A DNA stretch of 64,000 nt from Bacillota bacterium (GTDB lineage Bacteria; Bacillota; Negativicutes; Sporomusales; UBA7701), in the NCBI GenBank assembly GCA_023415775.1, contig JAEZJM010000014.1, positions 62,001 through 126,000 on the forward strand, written 5' to 3'. Below, one piece after another: positions 33,259-42,000 of the stretch. How positions within the stretch are numbered: position 1 is the stretch's first letter; each line of letters begins with the position of its first letter. A program made the position numbers and the translations under genes. Below the pieces are notes generated by a model that was not told the DNA's origin, did no database searches, and saw nothing but the letters and a program-made list of their open reading frames with translations.

Positions 33259-33953
33259 ATGTAGGAGATGATTTTGACGATTTTTTCGCCGTAGCCGACC
33301 CCGGGGATAGCCCATTTGCCGCCGAGGCTTTCCCATGTCTGGCACTGGGCGAAGTAGTGGGGGATGGCCCGCACGAGGTTGTAGCGCGGGTCGATTATCG
33401 GCTTGAGCGGTTCGCGGGTGGTGGTGTAGGCGAGAAGGTGCTGGATATGGGCCCGCACGCCGAGGCGGGCGGACTCGAACGAGGCGCCGCGAGGGCCGCC
33501 GCCGGTGGTGCCGATACCGGCGAAGTTGTTCTGGACGGGCAGGACGTCGCCGCCGAAGCGGAAGTAGCCGGTTTCGAGGATGGCCTGGGCGAGGGCGAGG
33601 TCGGGACGGATGCCTTCGTGGCCCGCTTCCTCCCAGTAAATATCGACAAGTTCTTCGACAGCCACGGAAAGCTTGGGCAGCGGATTATGGCGGCGGATGA
33701 AGCTCGCCATCTGTTCTTTGGTTATCTCGGCCTGCCCGAAGATGGGCGTGTGCCCTTTGACGGCTGTGACGGGCGGGGCGGGGGCGGGCTCGAGTTTGGG
33801 CGGCTGCTTCAGGATGGTCATGATACGGTCGTAAAAGCCCTGGCCGTCGGTCTGCGAGGGCCCGTCGGCGCCTTCGGGGGCGGCGTGGACGGGGGCGCAG
33901 AGCAGGAGCAGGACGAGGCCGGCGATGCAGGTTAGCTGTCGCGCAAGCGGCAT
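33243..33953 (-). CDS. Secreted N-acetylglucosaminidase-domain peptidoglycan hydrolase
   Basis: 236 residues, signal peptide (1-24). The glucosaminidase domain is in residues about 75-230: RPDLALAQAILETGYF with the likely catalytic Glu at E127, then NNFAGIGTTGG and SARLGVRAHIQHLLAY, all typical of the LytG/FlgJ family. No wall-binding repeats. Could act in cell separation, flagellar passage or spore cortex; not resolvable here. Confidence 0.9.
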   Translation of the reverse strand: MPLARQLTCIAGLVLLLLCAPVHAAPEGADGPSQTDGQGFYDRIMTILKQPPKLEPAPAPPVTAVKGHTPIFGQAEITKEQMASFIRRHNPLPKLSVAVEELVDIYWEEAGHEGIRPDLALAQAILETGYFRFGGDVLPVQNNFAGIGTTGGGPRGASFESARLGVRAHIQHLLAYTTTREPLKPIIDPRYNLVRAIPHYFAQCQTWESLGGKWAIPGVGYGEKIVKIISYIKGDG

Positions 33954-34071
33954 GAGTCACCTCATCTTTGTATTTTTCGTAAGCGGAATATTCCCTATAG
34001 TCTCGTAATTATCCTGCAAGGGGAACGGGAAACAGAAAAGCCGGGGAGAATTACACCCCGGCCGGTTTGTT

Positions 34072-34620
34072 TTACTGTTTGCGCCGCAAATCCTGGCGCG
34101 CGGACCGGTACATGCGGCAGAAGCGTTTGCCGCAGTTAGGTTTGTAGCAGGCCCGGCAGGTTTCTTTGTCGCCGCAGTCGGCGCAGCGGCAGTTGACGCA
34201 GGTTATGGGCTGCTTGGCGGGGCTGGCGCTTTCTTTAAGGCTGTAGAAGGAGCTGGGCTGCGAATCGCGCACCGAGGAGAGGGTGACGAATTTGATGAGG
34301 TCTTCCTGGGTGACGGGGTTGATGGAGACGAACTGACAGCCGATATCATAGGCCCCGGATTTATTCTTGATCGTACGGACGACCTCGACTGTGCCCCTCA
34401 CTTTACGGTCGACAAGCTGGAACACGAGGTCGAGCCGGGTGCCGACCGGGAGAGCGAATTTGCTGGTATAGCGAAGGCCGCCGGCGCTGATGTCTTCAAG
34501 GGGCAGCTGATAGTTGCGCCGCAGGTTGTCTCCCTGGGGAGTGGTGAACCCGACGGCGGTCATGAGTGTTTTGAAGTTTATGCGGCGGAATTTACGCTGG
34601 TTGGGGGTCAATGAGTTCAC
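34072..34620 (-). CDS. PilZ-domain c-di-GMP receptor with Cys-rich tail
   Basis: 182 residues from a GTG after GGAGGGAC; the long upstream open frame runs through a non-coding region. The PilZ domain carries the c-di-GMP motifs QRKFRR (near the start) and EDISAGGLR (about residue 43). The C-terminal 45 residues are Cys-rich (CVNCRCADCGDKETCRACY, CGKRFCRMY), pointing to a metal site, which is unusual for PilZ proteins. Several GGDEF and HD-GYP genes are in the window. Confidence 0.88.
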   Translation of the reverse strand: MNSLTPNQRKFRRINFKTLMTAVGFTTPQGDNLRRNYQLPLEDISAGGLRYTSKFALPVGTRLDLVFQLVDRKVRGTVEVVRTIKNKSGAYDIGCQFVSINPVTQEDLIKFVTLSSVRDSQPSSFYSLKESASPAKQPITCVNCRCADCGDKETCRACYKPNCGKRFCRMYRSARQDLRRKQ

Positions 34621-34843
34621 GTCCCTCCGTGGAGATTCCTTGTCCAGTCCATGAGGTAAAAATATTTCGCTCTTACTATATATTGTCGTAATTTCAAAAA
34701 ATTTCTTAAGCAAAATTTTGGATATATATCCATAATAAAACAGGCGGACCGACCGGGGGAATATACTGTGCCAACATTTGGCATGCGGGAAGGATACCGG
34801 GCAAATTATCGCGAAAAAGAGTTGTATCCAAAGGGGGTGCGAC

Positions 34844-35980
34844 ATGGAGAAGCTCGATATCGCGATCGTCGGCGCGGGGGTCGTCGGCCTGGCCGTGGCG
34901 GCGGAGATTTCCCGCCGGCAGGACGAACTGGCTACTATCGTGCTGGAGCGCCACGGCAAGTTCGGGCAGGATACTTCGAGCCGCAACAGCGAGGTTATCC
35001 ACGCCGGGATGTATTATCCGACCGGCAGCCTCAAGGCGAAGCTGTGCGTGGCCGGCAACCCGCTGCTTTATGAATTTTGCGAGAAACACGAGGTTCCTTT
35101 TCAAAAGATCGGCAAGCTGATCGTGGCCCGCGAAGAGGCGGAAATCGAGGCAATCGAGAAGGTTTACGCCCAGGGGATCGCCAACGGCGTCCCGGAACTT
35201 ACGAGGCTCAATGCCGCCGAGGCGAAGGGGCTGGAGCCGAACGTGACGGCGGTGGCGGCGCTGTATTCGGCGTCGACCGGCATTATCGACAGCCATAAGC
35301 TGATGGCGCGGCTGGAGCATCTGGCGGCAGCGAATTACGCGATGCTGGCGTATAAGCATCAGGTGACCGGCGTCAAGCCGGTGGCTGACGGCTTCGAGGT
35401 CTCGTTCCTGGGCCCGGACGGGCAGACGGACGCGATCGAATGCCGCTGGCTGATAAACTGCGCCGGGCTTTACGCGGACAAGATCGCGGCGATGTGCGGC
35501 ATCGACACGGCCGCGGCCGGGTATGATATAAACCCGGTGAAGGGCGAGTATTTTTCGGTGGCGATGGGCAAGTCGAAGCTTATGAACCACCTTATTTATC
35601 CGCCGCCTCTCCACGGGCTGAAGGGGCTGGGGACGCACGTGACCAAGAGCCTCGACGGGCGCGCCCGCCTGGGGCCGAATGTGGTGAACGCGACCGAGCG
35701 GGAGGACTATGACGTCGCTCCGGATCACCTGGAGGAGTTTTATCAGGCGGCGGCGACGTATCTGCCGTTCATCGGGCGCGAGGACCTGGCGCCGGATATG
35801 GCGGGGATGCGGCCGAAGCTGAAGGTGACGGACGGGGCGGTGGCCGATTTCGTGATCCGCCACGAGACGGAGCGGGGCCTGCCGGGACTGATCAATCTGG
35901 TGGGCATCGAGTCGCCGGGGCTGACGGCGTGCCTGGCGATCGCCAACCATGTGGCCGATATGGTGGACGCCGGTTTATAG
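34844..35980 (+). CDS. FAD-dependent oxidoreductase, LhgO (L-2-hydroxyglutarate oxidase) type
   Basis: 378 residues from ATG 34844 (AAGGGGG upstream). N-terminal FAD site DIAIVGAGVVGLAVA. DAO-family landmarks include SSRNSEVIHAGMYY, ASTGIIDSHKLM, WLINCAGLYADKIA and the C-terminal GIESPGLTACLAIAN. This fits LhgO/YgaF-like enzymes; the substrate may be L-2-hydroxyglutarate or another 2-hydroxy acid. No electron-acceptor partner is adjacent. Terminator at 35997. Confidence 0.85.
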   Translation: MEKLDIAIVGAGVVGLAVAAEISRRQDELATIVLERHGKFGQDTSSRNSEVIHAGMYYPTGSLKAKLCVAGNPLLYEFCEKHEVPFQKIGKLIVAREEAEIEAIEKVYAQGIANGVPELTRLNAAEAKGLEPNVTAVAALYSASTGIIDSHKLMARLEHLAAANYAMLAYKHQVTGVKPVADGFEVSFLGPDGQTDAIECRWLINCAGLYADKIAAMCGIDTAAAGYDINPVKGEYFSVAMGKSKLMNHLIYPPPLHGLKGLGTHVTKSLDGRARLGPNVVNATEREDYDVAPDHLEEFYQAAATYLPFIGREDLAPDMAGMRPKLKVTDGAVADFVIRHETERGLPGLINLVGIESPGLTACLAIANHVADMVDAGL

Positions 35981-35996
35981 GTTTGCGGCAATGAGC

Positions 35997-36022
35997 AAGA
36001 GCACCGTTTTTACGGTGCTCTT
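35997..36022 (+). terminator. Terminator after the FAD oxidoreductase gene
   Basis: AAGAGCACCGT and ACGGTGCTCTT with a four-T loop, 17 bases after the stop. Confidence 0.85.
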
Positions 36023-36149
36023 CGCTATTTGTGGGAACCCGGTCTCCGGTATAAAAAATCCGGGCGGAGAGGCGGGATTGTTTTTGTTTTACAATATTTT
36101 CCAGCGAGACATGTGGCACTGTAGGGTATAGGCAATGCGGATATGTGAT

Positions 36150-36345
36150 ATGGGGATATGGGGGAGGGACGGTAGTCGGAGGAGGTGGGGGGAGGGATAG
36201 GTTGGGGGAAGGGGGAAGGCAGGCGGGGAGGTGGGGGCGGAAAGAGGTTGGGGGGAGGAGGAGGACGACAGGCGGGGGAGAGGTGAAGGGAGAGCGGGGT
36301 AGGGAGGGGGCAGCGCGGAGGCCGGGACGGCGCTGACACGTCGGC
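36150..36345 (+). other. Extremely G-rich, C-poor non-coding tract
   Basis: About 195 bases in which the plus strand is nearly all G and A, with many runs of four to six G separated by one to six bases. It has the composition needed for several G-quadruplexes. The reverse strand gives only a proline-rich artefact reading frame. It lies in the 530-base gap between the FAD oxidoreductase and a chemoreceptor gene. Confidence 0.75.
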
Positions 36346-36392
36346 GCTGGACGAGGGCGGCGAAGGAGACGCGGGCTCTAACGGGGGCGGGG

Positions 36393-36507
36393 AGTAAAGT
36401 AAAAAATCCATGCCCGCTGCATGCGGTGCATGGATTTTTTCGGATTTGGATGGTGGAGGTGAGGCGTGGCCTTGAGATACAAAAGAACCGTCCCCTTGTA
36501 TCTCCAG
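36393..36507 (+). repeat. Dispersed repeat family 3, long copy
   Basis: It begins with a hairpin (AAAAAATCCATGC / GCATGGATTTTTT-like), continues as GGATTTGGATGGTGGAG, and ends in GATACAAAAGAACCGTCCCC with TTGTATC closing a 7-bp stem. Copies or parts recur at 26505, 38007 and 42923. Confidence 0.7.
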
Positions 36508-36510
36508 TTA

Positions 36511-37326
36511 TTACACTACTTCTGCGATCCTTTCTATCTCTGAAGCCGAAACTGCCAATTCCTGCATTGTAGATTTTATCTGTTCCGTGGCCACAAGTTG
36601 CCGTTCACCCAGTTCAGCAGTCGCGACAATCGCCTGAACCGCATTCCGTGTCTCGCTCTGCATCCTGTCGAGAATGCTTTTGATTTCGCCGACTGACTGG
36701 GAACTGTTTATAGCCATCTTGCGAATCTCATCGGCAACCACCGCAAAACTGCGCCCCTTTTCTCCGGCGCGGGCAGCCTCGATAGCCGCATTTAGCCCGA
36801 GCAAATTCGAGTTGGTTGCTACGTCGCTGACAAATCTAAGAATCTCGTTGGTTTTGCCTATCTCCCCGAGCACATTCTCGCCGCTCGTTCTTGCCCGTGC
36901 CAGATTATTCGCGAGAAGTCCCGCCGAAGTCGCCAACTCTTCCGTCGAAGCCGCCATCTGCTGTGACGTAGCCGCCATTGATTCGGCGCTATGGTGGAGC
37001 GCCTCCTGCACTTTCATGCTTGTAGCCGTTCCGAGTATGCCGGAAAGAGTGCCGTCCTCTTCGATAATCGGGTAAATTATCGCCTTGAGCGTAACACCGT
37101 AAACCCTTGCCGGGATTATGCCTTTTGTTATTTTCCGTGTCGCGATGCACTCTTTGATGACGCCCCCAGTCGCCGTATCGCCAACCTTTATGTCAGCATG
37201 AAAGGTATTGGCTTGCACAAAGCTAAGAATTTTCGCCTCCGCGTCACAAACGATCACATTGCAGTCGAAAACCGAGACATCCCGGATCATTTCCACCGAT
37301 AAGATCGCGACATCAATTTTCCTCAT
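36511..37326 (-). CDS. Soluble chemoreceptor-like protein with PAS/GAF-like sensor
   Basis: 271 residues, no membrane segment. The N-terminal about 105 residues look like a small-molecule sensor (FDCNVIVCDAEAKILSFVQAN, KVGDTATGGVIKECIAT) of the kind found in short clostridial MCP-like proteins. The C-terminus is a short MCP signalling domain with NLLGLNAAIEAARAGEKGR. The last stop is immediately beside repeat family 3. It could feed cytoplasmic signals to CheA or to a non-chemotaxis kinase. Confidence 0.87.
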   Translation of the reverse strand: MRKIDVAILSVEMIRDVSVFDCNVIVCDAEAKILSFVQANTFHADIKVGDTATGGVIKECIATRKITKGIIPARVYGVTLKAIIYPIIEEDGTLSGILGTATSMKVQEALHHSAESMAATSQQMAASTEELATSAGLLANNLARARTSGENVLGEIGKTNEILRFVSDVATNSNLLGLNAAIEAARAGEKGRSFAVVADEIRKMAINSSQSVGEIKSILDRMQSETRNAVQAIVATAELGERQLVATEQIKSTMQELAVSASEIERIAEVV

Positions 37327-37371
37327 CACAGCACCTCTAAAGCGTTGATTTGGAGCCGACCAGCGAGCCAG

Positions 37372-37641
37372 CTACACCCTTTTGACTTCAAAGATCACAG
37401 TGTTGTTGAAGTCTTGGCAGGCCCGCTGTGTTGAACATGGATCGCTTTCCCACGGAAAGCTCCCTCCTATCGACAGCACCGAAATTGCCGGCAGCAGTGC
37501 CGTCAGAGCAGTGGTGCAAAGCCCTTCTCCCGTCAGTCCGCCCTTAAAGAGAAAGACATCCCCGATTTTATGCCCCACCGGACATGACCCCTTTTGCGCC
37601 ACTACTCGGATCTCTAAATCGCTTATTGCCATCGGAATCAT
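37372..37641 (-). CDS. TIGR04076-family protein
   Basis: 89 residues from ATG 37641 (AGGAGG three bases before the next GGA); an ATG three codons later is equally possible and the frame is open to 37746. Landmarks: VVAQKGSCPVGHKIGDVFLFKG, LTGEGLCTTAL, GGSFPWESDPCSTQRACQD, which match TIGR04076, a small Cys-containing family of unknown function common in anaerobes. It lies 45 bases upstream of the soluble chemoreceptor gene in the same direction. Confidence 0.8.
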   Translation of the reverse strand: MIPMAISDLEIRVVAQKGSCPVGHKIGDVFLFKGGLTGEGLCTTALTALLPAISVLSIGGSFPWESDPCSTQRACQDFNNTVIFEVKRV

Positions 37642-37873
37642 TCCCCTCCTGCAAAATGTTGCGTGAATATCATCCTTGCTCACGTTGGAGAAGAGCCTGC
37701 TACCTTTGATTTCTTGCTTGGCCAAAGGCGTTATCGGTATAGGCAAAAGTTCTATCTATATATCCCAAGCAAATACCATGCCAAAACGGGTATATGGCTA
37801 ATTATCAGCTTTTTCATATTTTTACGCTTTTTTTGTACCAATCCGGCAACGTTTTTCATAGAAACATCGTGTT

Positions 37874-37895
37874 AATGTACCTAATTTGGTACATT
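37874..37895. promoter_or_regulatory. Palindromic site
   Basis: AATGTACC and GGTACATT are perfect 8-bp arms around TAATTT. It is operator-like and lies about 230 bases upstream of the TIGR04076 start in an AT-rich stretch. No gene follows on the plus strand. Confidence 0.4.
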
Positions 37896-38006
37896 ATTTT
37901 CTAAAGGAGTCAAACCAATTACGCACGACACCGACAAGCCGCTTTTTCGTCACATATCACGGTCCTGCGCGGAACAATGGCCTGCAGGCCATGTCTTCGT
38001 GACTAC

Positions 38007-38220
38007 TTTTAGGGGGATTTGCATGGTGGAGGCGAGGCAAAGCCTTGCGCATCCACCCCGTTGGGGGAGTTATGATACAAAAGAACCGTCCCCTTGTATC
38101 CCGTGACACGCTTGAAGAAAAGTAAAAATCCATGCCCGTTGCGGCGCACGGATTTTTTGATTTGGAGGGTAGAGGCGGGGCGGGAGCTAGTGATACAGAA
38201 GAACCTTCCCCTTGTATCTT
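38007..38220 (+). repeat. Dispersed repeat family 3, two tandem partial units
   Basis: Two GATACA-AAGAACC-CCCC-TTGTATC hairpins (about 38070-38100 and 38191-38220) with GGTGGAG/GAGGCG blocks and a CCATGCCCG hairpin between them. The second ends against the stop codon of the AIPR gene. Confidence 0.65.
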
Positions 38221-38222
38221 TT

Positions 38223-39926
38223 TTATTCCTGTTCGGCTAAAGAATTTTGAACCTCTTTAATCAAGTCGCTACCCTTGGCAACTTTATCTGTACCTCCCAG
38301 CCTCTGATAAAGTTCAAATACCTCTTGGGCACATTCTAAGATATATGATTCAGTTAATTCTAAGTCAAGTGTTGATAATACTTCGCTAGATATTTTAGAT
38401 TGTTTAGCTTTTTTACAAGCTACAATATAAATCACATAGAATAAAATATCTGCCTTCTGAGCGGTCGAGTACGGGGTACTTTTTTTAAGAACATTTTCCA
38501 CTTGCTTTCCGATCGATGCGGCTGCATAAAAAGCATTCAAATTCTGGTTGTCAACATACAGCTTCTTATACGCGCTATCGTCTGTTAAAAGAGTCGATGG
38601 ACGTGCTCTCGCAAAATTCGGCAATTGTAATAATGTCGACATGAGACATTGAGCAAGAAAGGATACACTCACAATTTGAGATGCTTTTTTGCCTTGATTT
38701 TTATAGTAATTCTTACGACGATCATAATACAAATTCCGCGGCTTAAAAAACATTTCAATCTGCCTGTGAATACTGTCAGTTGCTCTTAGAGAAGATTTCG
38801 GTATACTTGTCTGGCTATTTGTAGCCAAAATGATCCTATCTCTTGATTCTTCACTATGAGGAACAATAACTCTAACAAGCAGGTTCCTACTCTCGTCAGA
38901 CAACTTTTCTTTATGCTCTGAAAAATAATTAAAAATTTCTGTTGATGTTTGTAAGCCATTAACTACTTCAGGGTCGGTTATACTAATTTCCTTGCCTGTA
39001 ATCAAACTCGCTTTAGATGCCACAATAGTGACACCATTATTTAACCACCAAAAATCCTCTGAATTGGGACTTTCTAATGAGTCTTGAATTTCTTTGTTTA
39101 CCGTTGTGTGCCCCTGATAATCTCGTACATTTGATTCAAATATATGTTTTATCATTTCCTGTTTGTCATTTGTTATAAAATGAAAATAATCTGCCAAATT
39201 GACTAATGTAACATAGACTTGCTGGGATGATATCGTAATAGGAGCCTCGGTTAGTTTCAAAAAGAACTCGTTATTTATTTGTGTCCCTACTAAATCCATT
39301 AATATATCGGCCCCTACAAACGTAGTGCTAACAGTAACAGTAGGACTCGGAAATAATTTTTTCACTTCTTGGCACAGTTCATCGGCCTGAGCTTGCACAT
39401 TAGGGTGTATTTCGGTACCTTTAGATACATATTTAAATTCAATACTAAGCTTCGGCTTTTTTCTAATTAATTTTATATATACGTCTTTGAACAGATCAAA
39501 AGATTGACGAACATTGATGTCATATCTGTCTTTGAATAATTCGCTAGAATTATTTAAGTCCAATAAATTACTGCAGACGGTTTTCCACTTTAAAAAGGGG
39601 TCTTCGTTAAAAGATGTCGCGTTTTTCGCTTGTACAATACATAGTACAAGCTTAACATCTTTCTTATATTTTTCTACAACATCATCTTCTTCACTAATCA
39701 AATCGCCATTAACAAAAACGTATATACCATCACAACCACCGTCTAAAGTTGTTCCCGTAAGCCCTTGTTCTATTTCTTCATAACTTAAATCAAAATCTTT
39801 TAAAACCTGTTGAGCCGCAAAAAATTCAAAAAAATCGTCCTCTTTTGTAAACTGCGGGTTTTCTTGATGGTCTTGATGGATGATTTCATTAAGAAGGATT
39901 TGGTTATTAGTTAGGTTTTTTCCCAT
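38223..39926 (-). CDS. AIPR-family protein (abortive infection phage resistance type)
   Basis: 567 residues. The N-terminus has a nuclease-like pattern: LDGGCDGIYVFVN (D62, D66) then LVLCIVQAKN (Q99, K101), resembling the D...(D/E/Q)xK core. AIPR landmarks follow: NVRDYQG (266-272), DFWWLNNGVTIVASKA (291-306), VVNGLQTS (321-328). AIPR proteins are linked to abortive-infection phage defence, but the mechanism of most is unknown. Base composition is about 35% GC, far below its neighbours, and the gene is bracketed by repeat hairpins, so it is likely acquired. It stands alone, with no methylase or toxin partner. Confidence 0.87.
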   Translation of the reverse strand: MGKNLTNNQILLNEIIHQDHQENPQFTKEDDFFEFFAAQQVLKDFDLSYEEIEQGLTGTTLDGGCDGIYVFVNGDLISEEDDVVEKYKKDVKLVLCIVQAKNATSFNEDPFLKWKTVCSNLLDLNNSSELFKDRYDINVRQSFDLFKDVYIKLIRKKPKLSIEFKYVSKGTEIHPNVQAQADELCQEVKKLFPSPTVTVSTTFVGADILMDLVGTQINNEFFLKLTEAPITISSQQVYVTLVNLADYFHFITNDKQEMIKHIFESNVRDYQGHTTVNKEIQDSLESPNSEDFWWLNNGVTIVASKASLITGKEISITDPEVVNGLQTSTEIFNYFSEHKEKLSDESRNLLVRVIVPHSEESRDRIILATNSQTSIPKSSLRATDSIHRQIEMFFKPRNLYYDRRKNYYKNQGKKASQIVSVSFLAQCLMSTLLQLPNFARARPSTLLTDDSAYKKLYVDNQNLNAFYAAASIGKQVENVLKKSTPYSTAQKADILFYVIYIVACKKAKQSKISSEVLSTLDLELTESYILECAQEVFELYQRLGGTDKVAKGSDLIKEVQNSLAEQE

Positions 39927-40398
39927 ATTAACATCTCCTACTTTTAGTTTGTCACTTTTTCCAATGGTGTTGAAAATTTCTTACAACAGGAAAAATACTA
40001 TATCACGAATAGCCAAAAACTACCTATCCTTTTTTTCATTAAATTATTTATCTATTCATCTAATAACAACAAAATTCCTTTTCATATTAATAGGTACCAG
40101 CAAGGGGCCCATTCCTTGTATCTTTTAGCAATCTAAGCAGACGCGCAGGAACCAATTTCGCCCGAAGGGAACCCGGATGGGGCAAATTAACGGCGTCATG
40201 CGTTAGGGGCGGTATGCGCACATTGCGCCGCTGGCGTTTTGGGGTGCAGCCACGGAAGCGAGGCGGCGGCCGCTACTTGGCGAGAGAGCCGCGAACGACA
40301 CCGCGCGAGCCGCCATGGACGGCGACGAGAGCCGACAACGAACATGGACGTTCGTTTGGCGGCGGCGCGGTGGAGTCGGCGACGAGCTTAGTAAGACC
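39927..40398. other. Non-coding region between AIPR gene and repeat 2
   Basis: The first 190 bases are AT-rich and belong compositionally to the AIPR island, ending in a remnant of the CCTTGTATC hairpin near 40110-40128. From 40140 the sequence is GC-rich and repetitive; the visible reading frames there are arginine/proline-rich artefacts. No gene is supported. Confidence 0.6.
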
Positions 40399-40461
40399 GC
40401 CGACGCAGCGTGTGGCAAACCCCAAACCGCCAGAAAGGCGCGTATTGGCAGAAGATAATGA
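40399..40461 (+). repeat. Dispersed repeat family 2, copy 1
   Basis: GCCGACGCAGCGTGTGGCAA, then CGCCAGAAAGGCGCGTATTG. The same order recurs at 44449-44516 and 46377-46424. Confidence 0.65.
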
Positions 40462-40616
40462 AGCGGGCGCGTTGCCCCGACACAGCCTAGCCCTCCAAAG
40501 AGCCCGGCAGCGAGCACCGACTGTACGGGCGATATGCCTCCGAATTAAACAGCACGCAGCGGGACGAAAGTTTGCGAAAGACGCTTTATAATACTCTTAT
40601 AAGGAGTTGATGGCAC

Positions 40617-41327
40617 GTGTCTCAGGCGTCTGGCGCAAGGGAGGATTTGGCTAAATACGCGCAGGGATTGGGTATCGATCTGATAGGGGTAGCGCCGGTC
40701 GACAGGTTCGCGGCGGCGCCGCAGGGGCACAGGCCGACCGATATCATGCCTGGCGCGAAGACCGTTATCGTATTGGCGATGAGATGCCTGGCCGGGCCGA
40801 TGAAAAACAATCACTGGACAAGCTATACCGCCGTGCATGAGGGAAATGTCGGCAGGCTGGACAGCGCCGCTTATTATCTGGCGCGGCATATTGAGGAGAA
40901 TCACGCCGCCACCGCCATACCGGTGCCGGCGATGACGCCGTTTTATTCCTGGGACGAAGAAAAGCAGTACGCCGCGGGGGACCTGTCGCTCAAACATGCG
41001 GCCGTCGCCGCCGGCTTGGGGGCCATGGGGAAGAACTCGCTTTTAATCACGCCCCAATACGGCAATATGGTCAATCTGGTCGCCGTTATCACCGATCTGG
41101 CTATCGAACCGGACCCGGTCGGCAGCGCCCAGCTTTGCCCCGCAGGGTGCCGGCTGTGTGTAGATGCCTGTCCGGCAAAAGCTCTTCGTGGCGACGGCAC
41201 GGTCAACCAGCGCGCTTGCCGGAGCCACTGCTGGACGAAGCTGGCGAGAGGCTTTGCGGTGCTGCAATGCTGGCGATGCCGGGAAATTTGCCCCGCCAAT
41301 GGGCCGGGCCGACTGTCAGCAAGCTAA
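40617..41327 (+). CDS. QueG-like 4Fe-4S double-cluster protein
   Basis: 236 residues from a GTG with AAGGAG ten bases upstream. The N-terminal domain resembles epoxyqueuosine reductase/reductive dehalogenase-like folds (GIDLIGVAPVDRF, MPGAKTVIVLAMR, KHAAVAAGLGAMGKNSLLITP). Two ferredoxin-like cluster motifs follow: CPAGCRLCVDACP and CWRCREICP. It is shorter than QueG and lacks its HEAT repeats, so it probably is not QueG. Clostridia and Negativicutes have many such uncharacterised proteins; redox partner unknown. Confidence 0.8.
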   Translation: MSQASGAREDLAKYAQGLGIDLIGVAPVDRFAAAPQGHRPTDIMPGAKTVIVLAMRCLAGPMKNNHWTSYTAVHEGNVGRLDSAAYYLARHIEENHAATAIPVPAMTPFYSWDEEKQYAAGDLSLKHAAVAAGLGAMGKNSLLITPQYGNMVNLVAVITDLAIEPDPVGSAQLCPAGCRLCVDACPAKALRGDGTVNQRACRSHCWTKLARGFAVLQCWRCREICPANGPGRLSAS

Positions 41328-41342
41328 AGAATAACATACGCA

Positions 41343-41381
41343 AACCCCGGTCTTTGTGCGTGAGAGACCGGGGTTATTTTT
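41343..41381 (+). terminator. Terminator after the QueG-like gene
   Basis: AACCCCGGTCT and AGACCGGGGTT with an 11-base loop, followed by TATTTTT. Confidence 0.88.
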
Positions 41382-41537
41382 GCAGCACAGGCGGTATGGC
41401 CGGGTAGGAGGTACCGGTTTGGGGCAGGATAGGGCGGAGATTAGGCGGTTGGCTGCTTTGCCTGCGGAAGGTCTTTGCGGAACATTGCAGAATCTTTGAG
41501 ATAGGACAAGCAGCTATTTTTTGAGGAGGCGAGCAAT

Positions 41538-41975
41538 GTGCTAAAGGATTTCAAGGAGTTCGCCATGCGCGGCAATGTCGTGGATTTGGCGGTCGGCATC
41601 ATTATCGGCGCTGCTTTCGGGAAAATAGTTTCTTCGTTTGTAAGCGATATCCTGATGCCGGTTGTCGGGCTGTTTTTAGGGAAAATGGACTTTGCGAATC
41701 TGTTCGTGAATCTGTCGGGCGTCAATTACCCGACGATCGCGGCGGCGAAGGCGGCCGGGGCGCCGACGCTGAATTACGGCCTGTTTATCAACTCGATCGT
41801 GGATTTCGTTATCGTGGCGTTCGCGATCTTTCTGATGATCCGGCAGCTCAACAGGCTGAAAAAACCGGCCGCGGCGGAAGCCCCGACCAAGAAGGATTGC
41901 CCGTTCTGCTATTCCCAGATCCATATCAAGGCGACCGTTTGCCCGGCCTGCGCGTCAAGGCTGGAGGATAAGTAA
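41538..41975 (+). CDS. mscL: Large-conductance mechanosensitive channel MscL with C-terminal zinc ribbon
   Basis: 145 residues from a GTG (GAGGAGG upstream). The MscL N-terminus is classic: FKEFAMRGNVVDLAVGIIIGAAFGKIV, with the first membrane helix. The second helix is around 80-100 (LFINSIVDFVIVAFAIFLMI). In place of the usual short amphipathic end there is a zinc ribbon: CPFCYSQIHIKATVCPAC. MscL opens under membrane tension to release solutes. The next gene is also built from zinc ribbons, 25 bases downstream, and could interact. Confidence 0.93.
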   Translation: MLKDFKEFAMRGNVVDLAVGIIIGAAFGKIVSSFVSDILMPVVGLFLGKMDFANLFVNLSGVNYPTIAAAKAAGAPTLNYGLFINSIVDFVIVAFAIFLMIRQLNRLKKPAAAEAPTKKDCPFCYSQIHIKATVCPACASRLEDK

Positions 41976-42000
41976 AGGTATTTCATAGGGAGGGATCGAT

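Noticed and set aside
32700..33300. Possible chromosomal replication origin at the skew switch
   Set aside because: No dnaA/dnaN/recF genes or DnaA-box cluster; kept only as a skew observation.
36025..36411. A 128-residue proline/serine-rich reverse-strand frame
   Set aside because: It is the complement of the G-rich tract; composition, not coding, explains the open frame.
40214..40591. Arginine-rich forward frame in the 40 kb gap
   Set aside because: Driven by repeat family 2 and GC-rich filler; no RBS and no family resemblance.
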